From the NCBI GenBank assembly GCA_009103225.1, contig RHPI01003422.1:36198-100197 (forward strand): a DNA stretch of 64,000 nt. Direction: 5' to 3'. A program made the position numbers and the translations under genes. How positions within the stretch are numbered: the stretch's first letter is position 1; every line of letters begins with the position of its first letter. Below the pieces are notes generated by a model. The model was not told the DNA's origin. It searched no databases and worked only from the letters and a program-made list of their open reading frames with translations. The stretch is from Chlorokybus atmophyticus (taxonomy: Eukaryota > Streptophyta > Chlorokybophyceae > Chlorokybales > Chlorokybaceae). Positions 1 to 12,300 of this stretch are shown here, piece by piece.

Positions 1-1315
1 AACAGAGGTAATTGGGACAAATTTTGGGCGCTCAGAGCAATACTGGTTATAATTTAATTTATTAAACTACTTACGCATGTATTTTTTGTGCACATCGTGA
101 TCAAGCTTTTATAATACCGCTCAAAAGCTGACCATGCTACATGTACATTTGAAAACCGATATTGGTGTATCAAATTCAACCAATGCTTATGACAACGTGC
201 ATCTGTCATGTAAAATTGTGGACAACATATTGTAATTAGTCGAATGCCGTCACAAGGTCTTGTGATGAATTATAAAATGACCTGGTCAATCCGCATTCTC
301 GCACATCATCCGCTTACGTATGCATGTTAATAAAAGTTGTGAGAGTAACCATCTCATGCACATGAATAGGGATTATGCGCGTATCCATTGCAAATTTCAA
401 AGACTGAATGTAATGGCTACATTGCGATTAATATGCAGTATGCAATCAAATTTTGCAGCCTAGAAGTGATGTCATAACGATTTCACGTACACATGATGTA
501 TATGTGTCAACGTGTATCACTTTGTATTAGCTTGTGTACAATGATTAATATGACATACACCGGCGAAACGAGATGGAAAACCCAACGAGTCGCATGTGCA
601 GAGCTGAAAATATATATCACCGCATACAAAAATACACAGTTTACGTAATATACATGTCGCATCACATACAGATAATGCCATTGTCTCGTAAAATTCATGA
701 AACATTTACAACATGCACAAACCATATCACGTCATGCATTGACACGTGTTAATAGTGGTATTTAATAGCAAGATATTTAATATACATGTTACGATGTTCA
801 ATTTAAGCTGACACATACATGGTTCACGGTATATGCGTAATCATACATTCAACTCATGTGTAAAAGCTACAAGACGTTCATATATGTATGATATATAATA
901 TGATGTGCGTTACAAGCAATCTGCGACAACAAACCATGTCATTCAGCCAAAGCAAGTAAACATGATATAAATATGACAAACATCATCTGCACGATGACAG
1001 GGATATTAGACCTTCGCTCACACAAGCATCACTCGGTGAACGGCCCTTTCAACCACCAATAGTCTATTGTTGATGCAGCACAGAGCTCATAGCCAAACCT
1101 TGTACATTTGTCGAAATAGGGTGTTGTGCATTGGGGAATAGAGGTCACCCGCTGTACACTCCCATCGACCGTCCGTGACCGCTCTTTTAGGGTTTGCTGA
1201 CTGCGGCGGCGGGGGCGGCGGCGGCGGCGGCCGTGGTGGTGGCGGCCGAGGAGGACAGAAGCGACGAGGAACAGGAAGACGTGGCGAGCTGCTTGGGCGA
1301 GGGCCTGTATGCGTC
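1..1315. other. AT-rich intergenic sequence upstream of NOP58
   Basis: I see no coding region here. The first 1.1 kb is AT-rich with scattered TATA-like and ATATAT stretches and no long open frame with protein-like composition. The last 200 bases turn GC-rich and hold a GGC/GGT run at about 1200-1260, presumably the promoter and 5' leader of NOP58. Confidence 0.6.
1200..1258 (+). repeat. GGC/GGT trinucleotide run at the 5' end of NOP58
   Basis: Nearly pure GGC/GGT triplets lie 60-115 bases before the NOP58 start codon. The same kind of run is found at the 5' end of most genes in the window. It is probably in the 5' leader or core promoter; it is not part of the NOP58 protein, which starts at 1316. 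Confidence 0.7.
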
Positions 1316-3447
1316 ATGCTGCTGCTGTTTGAAACCCCTGCGGGGTTCGCCTTGTTCAAGGTCCTCAATGAGGGCAAGGTGTCGGCGTCGGCCGACCTGG
1401 CGGCGGACTTTGAGGACCCGGACAAGGCGGCGAAGCTGGTGAAGCTGAAGGCCATGGAGGTGTTCAAGGACACAGCCGAAGCCCTCACCGCCGCTGCCGC
1501 GCTCGTTGAATCCAAGCTGCCCAAGAACCTCCGCAAGTTCCTCAAGAAGCACGCCTCCGACGACACCCTGGCCCTCGCCGACCCCAAACTGGGCAACCTG
1601 GTAAGGCCCAACCAATATAACACATGCAATGCGCTCACTATCACCATAAGTAACCAATCTGTTCAATTGCCATCCTTCTCATCTTGCATCGCGGCTCTGG
1701 TCATGCTATTGGTGCCAATGTCCCTGTCTGTGTTGTCTTTTCTGGCAGTTGGGTTGCTGTCCACTGCGGTATTGGTGGACGCCTCTAATGCACATATGCG
1801 TGCTTGCACAATCGGTCGCTCTCTGTTCATGTGCGTGTGCACGCGTGTATCTGCGTCTCATGGCTTCTTACACACTGGGGTCACTTTCGGTCGTGGGGAG
1901 TAGGCATCATCTACGGTGGGTCATTCATAATACCATCACCACTTGATGAATTAAGGCTTACACACAATGCTCGTCAATGCTGCAGGTGAAGGAGAAGTTG
2001 GGCATCCAATGCGTGCACAGCGCGGGGGTGATGGAGCTGATGCGAGGGGTGCGGTCTCAGCTGGAATCGCTGCTGTCGGGCTTGTTGGGTGGGGGTACGG
2101 CCAACATGGCGCTGGGTCTCTCGCACTCTCTGTCTCGCTACAAGCTTAAGTTCTCTTCGGACAAGGTGGACACGATGGTGGTGCAGGCCATCGGCCTCCT
2201 GGACGACCTGGACAAGGAGCTCAACACGTACGCCATGCGCACGCGCGAATGGTATGGGTGGCATTTCCCCGAGCTTGGCAAGATTGTGGCAGACAACATT
2301 CAGTACGCGAAGGCTGTACGCCTCATGCGCACGCGCGACCGTGCCGCAGATGTGGACTTTTCTGAGTCCGGCCTCGCCGAGGAGGTGGAGGCTCAACTCA
2401 AGGAGGCCGCGCAGGTGTCGATGGGGACGGAAGTCAGCGAGGAGGACATGTTGTCCATCCTCGCCTTGTGTGAGCAAGTAATCTCTCTATCAGAGTACCG
2501 CACGCAGCTGTACGACTACCTCAAATCCCGCATGGCGGCGATAGCACCCAACTTGACTGTGTTGGTGGGTGAGCTCGTAGGCGCGCGCTTGATCGCACAC
2601 GCGGGCTCGCTGTTGTCGTTGGCGAAGCAACCCGCCTCGACGGTGCAGATCCTCGGGGCGGAGAAGGCGTTGTTTCGCGCGCTGAAGACGAAGCACGAGA
2701 CGCCCAAGTACGGGCTGATCTACCACGCGAGTCTCATCGGTCAGTCGGCACCAAAGCTCAAGGGCAAGATCTCGCGTGTACTCGCGGCCAAGTGCGCCCT
2801 CTCCATACGCGTGGACGCCCTCGGGGACGCCCCCGACGCCTCTGTCGGCATTGAGAACCGCGCCAAGGTGGAGGCACGCCTTCGACAACTTGAGGGACGT
2901 GCACTCCCCAAACCTGCCGCAGGCAACATTGTTGTTACAAAGCCAACAACACCTCAGGTCAAGCTCGAGGCCGCGCCCAAGGCGTATAACCCCGCCACGG
3001 ACGCCACCGTCGGCACTGACCCGGCCGCCGATAAGGTCAAGAAGGAGAAGAAGGACAAGAAGAAGAAGGCCAAGCAGGTGGAGGAGCCTGCTGAGGTCAA
3101 GGAGGAGGAGGAGGAGGAGGAGGAGGCTGCAGAGGAGCCACTGAAGAAAAAGAAGAAGAAGAAGCAAGCAGAGGAGGAGCCCGCTGCAGTTTCTGAGGTG
3201 TGTTGTGTGTTGCATTGCTCCATTTGGGTCTATTTGTGCCATTATACATAACCAGACAGGGTTTGACTCGCTTGTGGTTGTGTAGGAGGAGCCTGCGAAA
3301 AAAAAGAAGAAGGCCCGGTACTTTGAAGAGGATGGGGTGGCTGCGGAGGAGAATGGTGCCGCTGTGAAGAGCAAGAAGCAGAAAGTTGCCAACAACGGGG
3401 CCGAGGCAGCGCCCGAGAAGAAAAGGAAGAAAAAGGACAAGCAGTAG
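1316..3447 (+). CDS. NOP58: Nucleolar protein 58 (box C/D snoRNP core)
   Basis: Core protein of box C/D snoRNPs, which direct 2'-O-methylation and processing of rRNA in the nucleolus together with NOP56, fibrillarin and SNU13. Exons are 1316-1600, 1986-3197 and 3286-3447, all GT-AG, giving 552 residues (yeast and human are 511-529). The start is the ATG that begins the conserved [15 protein letters not shown]-terminus; the open frame continues upstream only through low-complexity glycine codons. The NOP5 N-terminal domain is residues 1-70, followed by the NOSIC and Nop domains. Diagnostic motifs are [11 protein letters not shown] near residue 319 and [11 protein letters not shown] near 338. 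From about residue 446 the tail is lysine/glutamate-rich (KKE/D type), as in the family. NOP58 rather than NOP56 is favoured by the FETPAG start and the spacing of the motifs. Confidence 0.96.
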
Positions 3448-4429
3448 TAGAAGTTGTAGTGCAGTGTGTAGAGTAGGCGAGGGAGGGTTTTTCCCTGTTG
3501 CTAGCTTGGTTGGTTGGTTGGTTGGTGTCACACAGCAGGTTGGGTTTGGGTGTCTTGCTGTGATGGAGAACAAGAGGCAACTTCGTTGTTGCAGCGCCCA
3601 TGCCGGCAGTTTCATTCCGTTGTTGGCCACGCGCACATTGCTTCTGTGTATGCATCGCATGCAGCACACAAGACAACGCGGACATGCGATCATCAGCTTG
3701 TGCAGCAGTTTAGTTGTGTAACTTGCTGCCCACTACACCTGCTTATGAAAGCAGCGCACGAGGCATTTTCTGCATGTACATCTGTACAATCGCAGGCTTT
3801 CCATGAAAACAGCACCTGCATGGGTTGCTTTGCAGCACTGTGCTCGCCTCTGCCATGGCTGGCTGCATGTTTTGGTAGATCCTTTCTCATAATACAATAT
3901 TGGTTGTGATGACAATATCAGCGCCCCGCGAACAGCTTATTAATACACTTGCTAACTCCATGCACAAATTGTACAGTCACTGTTCGGAGTGATGTCGACG
4001 CCACTTTGCTTTCATAAACCGACATAAACCGACATCTTACACATTTGCATACTGTTCAGTTCATTTGGGGCTCATCACCGCGTAAACAGCCACAGTACGA
4101 ACAGTGATGGAGACAGCTGCGGTGCATTGCTTCCCACACGCTGCATCCATCTGTCGGCTGCTGTGCAGAGTGATTGCAAGCAGATTGGTAGTCTGACCTA
4201 CAATTAGACTCTTGGAAAGCACCAGCAGGCAACCTTTCACACCATTGACTTGATTGCTACCACGACAGGCCACTGCCAATGCACAATCTGATCAGAACAA
4301 ACCATGAAGCAATGAACTGCAAGCATGTCAGTTAAAACAAACAGCAGCTTACTTGCAACGGACTGAACGTGTGCAGGTGGGTGTTGAAGCGGAGAAACGT
4401 GAAGTTTCAGTTGTGGATTGATGTGTCCT
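3448..4429. other. Convergent 3' intergenic region
   Basis: This lies between the stop codons of two genes that point at each other (NOP58 and the RsmE-like gene), so it should hold both 3' UTRs. A short (TTGG)5 run is at 3505-3524. I see no protein-like open frame. Confidence 0.6.
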
Positions 4430-6383
4430 TCAGCAGGCCATTGTCACAGCCGCGAGAAGAGCGATTGCAGCCGTTTCAACCCGCAGCCTAAGCGGCCCCA
4501 ACCCAGCCGCCAGCGCACCCGCCTCGTCCAAAGCCTCCTTTTCGGCTCTCGTAAAATCTACACAGCAACATAGCAAACATGAACAGTTCATGAACGACCC
4601 ATGTCATACAGCAAAACACCACTTGCGACTTGAACAATAACCTACCACCTTCGGGACCAACTATGAGCAGGCCGCCCTCTTTCACAAACAGGCTGGACTC
4701 CCGCGTCACACGCCACTCGTCCATTATCTGCGCGAGAGGGCGGCCGCCGGCTACGGCTGCAATAGAAGGCGTCGTCTCAACCTGCAACAATAATAAAAAG
4801 GAAAGAAATAAGGGATCAACATAATCAATTGCTCTCCACAGTGTGTGCGAATGCATGGATGTGTATGGGTCAATGTGCGCACATGAGTGACTCCGCACGC
4901 GTGTATGTGCATACGCGGCTGTGTGCGCGCTCGCTTATGCATGAGTGCGTGCGTGTGGGTGCAAGCATGCGCACATGTGCATAAAGAGAGCATAACTCTG
5001 GGGATTGATCACCTGTAGAAGCAAGCTTTGCAACGGCACGGGTTCGGTAATGTTCAACCCGTGCACCCGCAAACCTGTCCACACAGACGTCCGTTACACC
5101 ACATTTGAACTAGGTCACCGTCCCACTGACCCCCAGTTCAAGTGCGCACGAGTAACTAGGATGAGACCTACACAGCCACGCACATTGTTTCGTGGCGGCG
5201 GAGGCGAGGCGCTCCCATCTGTCGAGGCGGCTGCCGATGTCCGGCGATCGCTCCGTCAGCAGCGGCGTAAGCGAGTACGCTCCCAGCTCCTGTGTTATAG
5301 TGCTGTTGAATTGTGTAACTTCCAGCACTTCCAGTACTCAACCAGACAGTAACGTGCGTAATGATGTGATGTTGGTTTCCGACCGTAAAAATCAAATTTG
5401 ACAATAACTTTTGGCGGGAGTTGTATGCTGGGGCTGTTCATGTACGTAGACAAAGACTGTGGCTCGACAACAATGTGCGTGCATGCGCACACACGCGTGT
5501 GTGTGCGTGTACGGGTGTAGGGAGGTGCCTGTGCCTGTGCTTGCGTGCAGAGGGTACAAATCAACCACACCTCGTATATGTGCATGCGTATGGCGCAGGT
5601 ACCCTACCCTTGACAAATTAATGGTGCATGTGCATCACGCGTGAATGCAAGTGTACAACACTTCATGCATGCATGTGAGCGTACTTGTTCCAATCAGTAC
5701 ACACATAGTGCAACAACGCTTCTCCTCTCGTTTTGAAAACAGAATTGCGTTCAACTGTGAACATTACCCAAATGAAAGAGTCTTAACAACACTGACAAAC
5801 AACAGCTTTGGGGAAAAAACGAATGGGTACTGAACTGTTGCTTTTTCAACCAGCCAGTCTGCTCGTCCGCCTTTGAGTGTGGCGCAAGCGACTGCCAGGC
5901 GCCAGCGTGGTCCCTGCCAGGGGGCGGCGACGGCGGCAACGGCGTCGTCCAGCACCACGTCCGCGCTGTCCTTACCGAGGCGGCCCAGTATGCCGGCGGC
6001 CAGCCCGCCCCGCCCGTCGCACAGCGCAACCCTCGCCCCGAACCCAAGCCTCAACGCCCGGGCGTGCCTCGCCTCCCCGGCCTCCAGCTCCACCACACTC
6101 TGCGTTAAGCAGCCACCACATTGATTACAACATTGACCGCAAGGACAAGGACAAGGCCATGGGTGGTGATCTGAACACCCACCCCAGGGGCGGCGTTGGG
6201 CGGTAGGCTGGCGACGTGGAAGCGGGGCAGGGCGGCGGTGTCGTCGTCGCCGTCATGCGCGGCTGTTGCAAGAGGTCTGATGCGGCGGCGGGGATGTGCT
6301 CTATTAGGCCATGGCCTAGAGGCGGTCCTCACCTCAGCCGCCGCCCAGCCGCCGCCGCGCAAGGTCGCCGCCGCCGCCTGCAT
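4430..6383 (-). CDS. RsmE-family 16S rRNA (uracil-N3)-methyltransferase, probably organellar
   Basis: SPOUT-class methyltransferase of the RsmE family, which uses S-adenosylmethionine to N3-methylate U1498 of bacterial-type small-subunit rRNA. Exons on the minus strand are 6183-6383, 5836-6099, 5184-5289, 5013-5074, 4646-4781 and 4430-4557, giving 298 residues; every junction keeps frame. Residues 1-55 are alanine/arginine-rich with few acidic residues, like a plastid or mitochondrial targeting leader. The family core then begins with LPRFHVASLP, followed by the PUA-like part with GEARHARALRL and DGRGG, the WLVEKATELGA motif, LLTERS, and the cofactor-binding knot motifs VGPEGDF (near 251-257) and LGPLRLRVETAA (near 276-287). 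Context and leader suggest it modifies organelle ribosomes; that location is inference. The ATG at 6383 is the in-frame start that includes the whole leader. Confidence 0.92.
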
Positions 6384-7259
6384 GCATGCACAGTGACCCG
6401 TATATCCAGGGAATGCATCCTTGTTGTTCCTGCCAACTCGCAGCACCCCGGATGTAGGAACCGCAACGTTAATGACTGCATGCAAGATGGGCTGGGGGCT
6501 GCAGCTGAGGAGGGCTTTCAGTCAGACTCGACTCGAGAGCATGATGACTCTTGAAGAACGTTGCAAACATGGCTGGATCTACTGCACCACGTGAGCACGT
6601 TGTTTGGTCGCGACGACGGGGCGGGAGGGAGTGCGTCTGCTCCTCAAGGCAAGGCAGGTAGCTGGTGTGCTGCTGCCTCTCTCCGTTGGCACAGCAAGTT
6701 TCAGTATTGCTGTTGCTGGGCTGATGGGCGACGAGCAGCCTGAAGCTCGCTCATGTCTCATGAAGACAACTCATGCACCTAGCTAGCTTGTGTCTTGATG
6801 AGACCAACGCATGGTTGCCTGCCTGGCTGCATACGTTGGTGCATGGCAGACATGCAGGCAGGCGTCAGAGACATTGCCACCCCCCTCCTTGCCAGGTAAT
6901 TGTGGCAAAGCTCACCTGGCCTTGCTGCCTTTCTCTTCCTGTCCTAGCGCACTAGTTGGCTTAGTCTCTTTGTTGTGAGGCAGGTTGCATTTTGGTTGGT
7001 TGTGCTGGGCTGTCCCGTCAGTGAAAGTCCCTTGCTATGTGCATGCAGTGGCTGCATGGTTATTTAAGGTGTATGGGCTCTTGGTGCAACCGTAGAACAT
7101 TCAATGTTTCGCATGATCCGGAGGCTGCTTCCTCCATGCTGCCAACATCTGTGTCCTGATGTGCTTCCTAGCTGACATTACGCTTTGCTCAAGCACAGGT
7201 GCCCCTCCACACGGCTGGCAGCTCAAGGATTCAAACTGTGCAGCTGTAGCCTAGCAGCA
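6384..7259. promoter_or_regulatory. Divergent intergenic region between the RsmE-like gene and the UBL/RING gene
   Basis: The two flanking genes are transcribed away from each other, so this 0.9 kb should contain both promoters. I see no convincing coding exon, though a short upstream exon of the plus-strand gene could be hidden here. No clear TATA box or operator was recognised. Confidence 0.45.
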
Positions 7260-8569
7260 ATGGCTGCTTCCTTATCCCCCAACAAGGTTGTGACTGTGTA
7301 CTTCAGGTGCGCAGTCACGAAGGTGACCTTCAGCTTGGATGGCGGCAAAGTGTGGGGGGCGGAAACCCAGACATTGCCAATCACCCTTAGAGCCAACTGC
7401 CTTGACTCTGTTGATGAGCTTGAGTCGAGTGGTGGCCAAAGTCAAGGGAGTTCTGCGCTCGTCTAGTGGCAACGGTGCAGTGGTGGAAGAGTTGCGCCCC
7501 ATCAAACGCTTCTGGCGTTAAAAAGGAATGCAAGGAATATCTCCTGAAACGGGAGATCAACTACTTTATGCCCGAAGCGCAGGCGGTTGTGGTCGTCGCA
7601 CGTATCTTTGTGAGCGTGCGTGTCCGCGCACACCCAACACCAAAGAGATACAATCTGAGCTGCCTGCGACAGCAATCATTCGCACGCTATAGACTGCCCT
7701 TTTTGTGACAGAAGGTGACCATGCACACGAACTGTTTGCAAGCAGGTATGTTACGAGCAGCCATCATGGTCACTGACCTTGCTCCAACCTGTATAGGTGT
7801 ACCTTATGACGAGCAGCGCCTGGTGTTTTGTGGACAGCGACTCGAGGCAATCAGGCAAATAGAGCCACCATGGCGGTGCGAAGAGGTGGTTATACACCTT
7901 GTCTGACGCCAGATAGGTGGTGGAAGCGGTTTTCCCCCTGTCCCTTTCTAAGACGTGTCCAACACGGTCGCGTTGACTTGCATCAAATGGGCGCAAACGG
8001 CTCCCCGCTGGCATACAGCTAAGCCATGGGCTGTGCATCGAAGGCTACTGTCGAAATCACAACTGCGAAGCACGCAACACGGTTGTCATCGTGAACATAG
8101 GATTCACCACAGTGGACATCATCATCGACACGGCTCGCAGAAGCTTCAGGTGCCCGATGTGCGATAGCAGAGTGCAGACTCGAACATGTGCATTGAATCA
8201 CTGCGAATGGCGTTACACTGGAATGAAACTTGGTGGGAGTGACCAGCAGCCCATAGCTGTCAGCTGCATTGAATGGGTCTGCAGGACACCGCTATGAGCT
8301 TCAGTGACTCCAACCAGATTCAGGTCAAGTGGGTCAGGCTCTTGATTGAAGCGCGTGTTGCAGCTTACGTACTTACGCGGTACTTTCATAACCAGCCTTA
8401 GGAGTGTCCCATCTGCACTGATGTGTTGGTTGATGACTGTGTCACGGATCCGACCTTTGGGACGCCATGCGGCCATCAGTTCCATGCTGCCTGCCTGGAC
8501 ATGTGGAGGAAAACAGGGAACATCAATGTGAACAACAACTCGTGCCCGTGCTGCCGCCAGCACTTGTGA
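7260..8569 (+). pseudogene. Ubiquitin-like / zinc / RING-H2 gene, frame apparently broken
   Basis: Three recognisable blocks lie in order on the plus strand. First, a ubiquitin-like fold: DSVDEL at about 7400, then after an intron VPYDEQRLVFCGQRLE at 7800-7850 (compare ubiquitin IPPDQQRLIFAGKQLE) and EEVVIHLV ending near 7903. Second, a cysteine-rich module at 8019-8284 with CxxxxC, CPMC and CALNHCEWRYTGMK, seen in ubiquitin-fusion proteins of some protists and fungi. Third, a C-terminal RING-H2 finger in the exon 8402-8569 (CPIC, CGHQFHAAC, CPCC), ending in TGA; its acceptor is clean. The blocks do not join in one frame. In the ubiquitin part the family-like residues SRVVAKVKG lie one base out of frame after DEL (about 7416). 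Between 8270 and 8310 the expected residues fall in three different frames within about 40 bases, too short for an intron. It could be a recent pseudogene or carry sequencing errors. The likely role would be an E3 ubiquitin ligase. Confidence 0.65.
8402..8569 (+). other. RING-H2 zinc finger exon
   Basis: This is the terminal exon of the gene above, called separately because it is the best-supported part. It is 56 codons including the stop, preceded by a TTAG acceptor. Ligands in order are C-x2-C, a long loop, C-G-H-x-F-H-x2-C, and C-x2-C; the two histidines make it the H2 type that recruits E2 enzymes. The exon itself is intact. Confidence 0.8.
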
Positions 8570-9325
8570 GTAGTAGCGAGGCAGGGGAGTTGTAATCATC
8601 AATCCCTCAACACAGTGCTCTGCAACGACCTTAGGCGCAATGAGCACGGCAACCTTCTCGTCCACTGCAGGCTTGAGCATTGCACATATAGTGAATCGTG
8701 TCAACTGTTGAGGCGTTGTTGTGGGTGTGTGCGTGTAAGCATAAGGGGTGCACAAAGGCGAGGACCAAACTTTGAAGCATGGTGCATGAGGCGGCGTGGA
8801 CACCACTGCTCTGCACTTGGTCAGCACCCCTCTTGGCCCAAATGAGTTGTACATGCTTGAATTGATGACAGTGGTAGTTAGTGTCGTGCTTAGTGAGTAG
8901 ATAGGCTCAAATAGCCCGGTGATGTGATATGTAATGCATGCAGTATGCTGAGTTGGAGTGTGCTTTGCATGCGGTGTGCTTTGCATGCGTGCGATGCAGC
9001 TTGCATCTTTTGCACAGTGATCCCTTTATTTTGTTCGCTGCGACTTAATGTATGGCTAGTATACAGTTTGAGGGTTGTACACTTCAACTTGATATGTACA
9101 CAAGATGCATGCGCGCAACTGCGCTCATGCAACAGTGTGCGCACATATGGAAAAGTCAGACACCGCACGCAACACTCCTTGTACTACACTCATAAAGTAA
9201 AGCTGATACCTTACCATAATATCATACCATCACTACTACTCAGCTGCTTATATACACTTGTGACTTATTCACGCATAGGTGATGAAAGCAAAACTGGTAT
9301 GCAACAACCCAACATGATGCCTCTC
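8570..9325. other. Intergenic; 3' flank of the giant gene
   Basis: No coding region is seen. The part at about 9050-9320, the region just downstream of the giant minus-strand gene, is present again in inverted orientation after the truncated copy at 26.9-27.15 kb, so it belongs to the duplicated unit. Confidence 0.6.
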
Positions 9326-12300
9326 TCACTCTACCACAAGTCCATCAAACACCCCGAGCGCAACAGTTCTCGCGGCCCCCGCGCTCACTAAAACCCCCGC
9401 GTACACAACACCCCCGAATGGTGGCAACGCGATGTTGTTGTACGTTGTGTATGTGGCCCCACCATCAGTTGAATAGGAGGCAGTAAAGGCTCCAACCCCA
9501 TCATAGCGCAGGCGGAGAAGTACGTTGATGGGGCTGAGGGCCACTTTGGGGGTGGTCGGGTGCGTGACAGCGATGGCACCGGTAGCTTCCCGAGCCACCA
9601 GCGCCATCGCACCCGCTGTAGTGAGGGAGAAGTACACATTTCTTGCGGCGGGGTCTGTTGGGCCTGAAGGGGAGGAGCGTATGGCCACACCAAAGGTGGA
9701 TGTGGAAATTGCGCTTGTCACGCTTTTCACCCTCATCGTAACGGTGAGACCGCCGATGCCGCTGACCTCACGCTGCGTGTACATGAAGTGGCCCTCGTCG
9801 TTGTTGCCCTTCACGCCGAGACCGCTGCCGGCAACGCGGTACACGCCACTGTCAAGGCGCGCACCACCTGCAGACAACACGTGAGTCAACCATTGAATGA
9901 GGGAGAGCACGTACGTGTGCGCATACTTGTGTTTGTGTTGATGCAAGTGCAAGTGTGTGTCTGTGTGCGTGCAACATTACACAAAAGTGCGCCACCATGA
10001 TGCTTGCATGCTAGCACTTGCCTGGGAAGAATGCAGTGTTGGGCGGGGAGGCGATAAGATCCGCGGATGCAAAGCCCGATGGGAGGGCGCCGGGACCAGA
10101 CACGGGAGTTTGCAGAGTCATGAAGGCCATATACGCGTAAGGAGGCGTAGACGGCTGCGTCACAGAGTGCTGTGTGCTGCCTCCGTCGGACCACCCTGCG
10201 TGAACGTGCATGCGCATCATATACACATGTGTACATGCGTGGATGCTTGTGTGTATAGAGACATGCACTTACCGGCATACACGTATGTGATGCCAGAGAT
10301 AATGACCGAGTCCGGTGCTCCAATCTGTCAAGATGGCAGTTAAGTCTTGCACGCACGCACATTGGACTCTCCGAATTGATGCGACATATGATTAGTGGTC
10401 TACCTGATTGACAGAGCCTACTGCTGCGCTCTGATAGATCTTTCCTGTGGAGCTTGCTGACCCTCCATTGAAGCTCACCCTACGAGCAAGTACCAGCATT
10501 ACACCCACACATTCACACACACGCACACACGCACACGCGTTACCTGAATGCCACCGGCGAGCTGAACACGCGTAAAGGCAGCGTCGGCGGTGGCGGCGAG
10601 GGCGGTGGCGTCACGGCATCGCTGGTGAGTACCGGTGGAGCAAACTTCAACAGGAAGTTGCGACCCAACACGCCCGCCACCGCCGCCACACCTGCGAGCT
10701 AAGATCGGTACACATGCACACGAACACGCACGTTGAGCAACTTATCCTCTTTACACTCCTCTTACCAGCCAAGCATGGGCCTGGAGAGCAGGTGAAAGGC
10801 ACTGTCATGGTCGTAAGTGTGATGAAAGTGGTGCCTTGACGGGAGTAGGACGCCGTCACGCGGCCACCACTAATGCTCACGCGCACCGATACAGGAAACT
10901 GCGTGCCCAAAAATTAGTGTCAACATCAACACTACCGTCTGTGTGGCATGTTGTCTGCGCGTGCGCGTGTGTATGCACAGCTCCTCGCCTACCTGTGTGT
11001 TGGCGATTGACCCCGTCACCGTGGTGGTCCCGCCGTTGCTCGATCGGTACGACATGGCCACATTCTTGCGCGTGGCGTACACGAACACGTTGGCCACATT
11101 GCTGACACTTCCGCCACCCGCGCGTATCATCACGCCGGCAGTGGACTGGACAGCCACGGACGCTGATGTGGCTGCGCTGAATGATGTTAAGCGGACAGTC
11201 AACTCGATTGTTGAAGCACTCAACGCCGTACGCATGAAGTAGAACTGGTCCGCGGTGCTGCACACAACACAGTAAGTTGTGTGTGTGTATGCTGACGCTG
11301 TTATGCACCTGCACGAGCGCTCGTCCACACGAACAAGTCCACATGTATAGTCACATGCGCACATGCACACAGAGACACGAACCCGTACACACATTCACCT
11401 GCTTATGTCGTATCCTCCCGCTGTCATCGCACACTCGGCTGCCCCACACGCCACCCCCCCGAGCAGATAATTCTTATGCGCCGCGACCCCAACATCTTCC
11501 GCCACATACCCACCACCCGCCGGCACACTCCCACCCACAATACTATAACTCGCATAGATAGTACTTCCCGCCCGCACAACCACATCGTGAGCCCGCAACC
11601 CCGCATCACTCCACGCGGCAAATGAGTACACAACACCCGCATATGACACAGTTGAGGGTGCGGACACTCTCAATAGCGAACCCGCCGTAGCCGACACAAC
11701 GACAACACCCGTGGATGCGTCGGCGAGTGATGTACCGGCAACCACAGGCGCGGGCACGGGCCAACTGCGTATGGTCATTGTTGATGTTGTTGTTGGTGGC
11801 GCGGGTGGGGGAGGAGAAGGTGGTGAAGGTGGGGGTGGAGAAGGTGGTGAGGGTGGAGGAGGTGAGGGTGGAGGTGTGGGTGAAGGTGGCGAGGGTGGAG
11901 GAGGTGAGGGTGGAGGTGTGGGTGAAGGTGGTGAGGGTGGTGGAGGTGAAGGTGGTGAAGGTGGTGGTGGGGAGGAAGTGACTGCTGCCGTGTTGTATGT
12001 GGCTTTGACTGACAGTATGCGCGGCGTGCGTGACGGGTCTGTGGTGCTGAGACGGATGCGGTATTGGAGGGTGCGGGATGTGATGTCGATCGCCGCTGCG
12101 TGCGGTGAGAGAGCGTGAGCGTGTTGTTCTTATCATACCCATACCTCAACATCACAACGTGTCGTTTGCCTCTCGCGTACCAGTGAAACTTGTTGATGAA
12201 GGGGTGAATGTGCCGGCTGTCACGAAGGCCGCGCCCGCGTCATCACCGCTTCTGCAGGTACAAGATTTTACGTGATTGGGAACACAGATGCACACTACGC

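Noticed and set aside
1087-1666. Minus-strand open frames of 159 and 186 codons
   Set aside because: They are shadows of NOP58 exon 1 with proline or alanine runs from the GGC repeat.
8213-8986. 257-codon open frame on the minus strand
   Set aside because: It lies antisense to the zinc and RING exons, whose cysteine motifs are unmistakable, and its own product has no recognisable domain.
12090-12260. Suspected frameshift in the giant gene (a TC-repeat length change at 12106-12113)
   Set aside because: A different acceptor at 12097-12096 gives an ordinary GT-AG intron with a pyrimidine tract and restores frame and family-like sequence, so no frameshift is needed.
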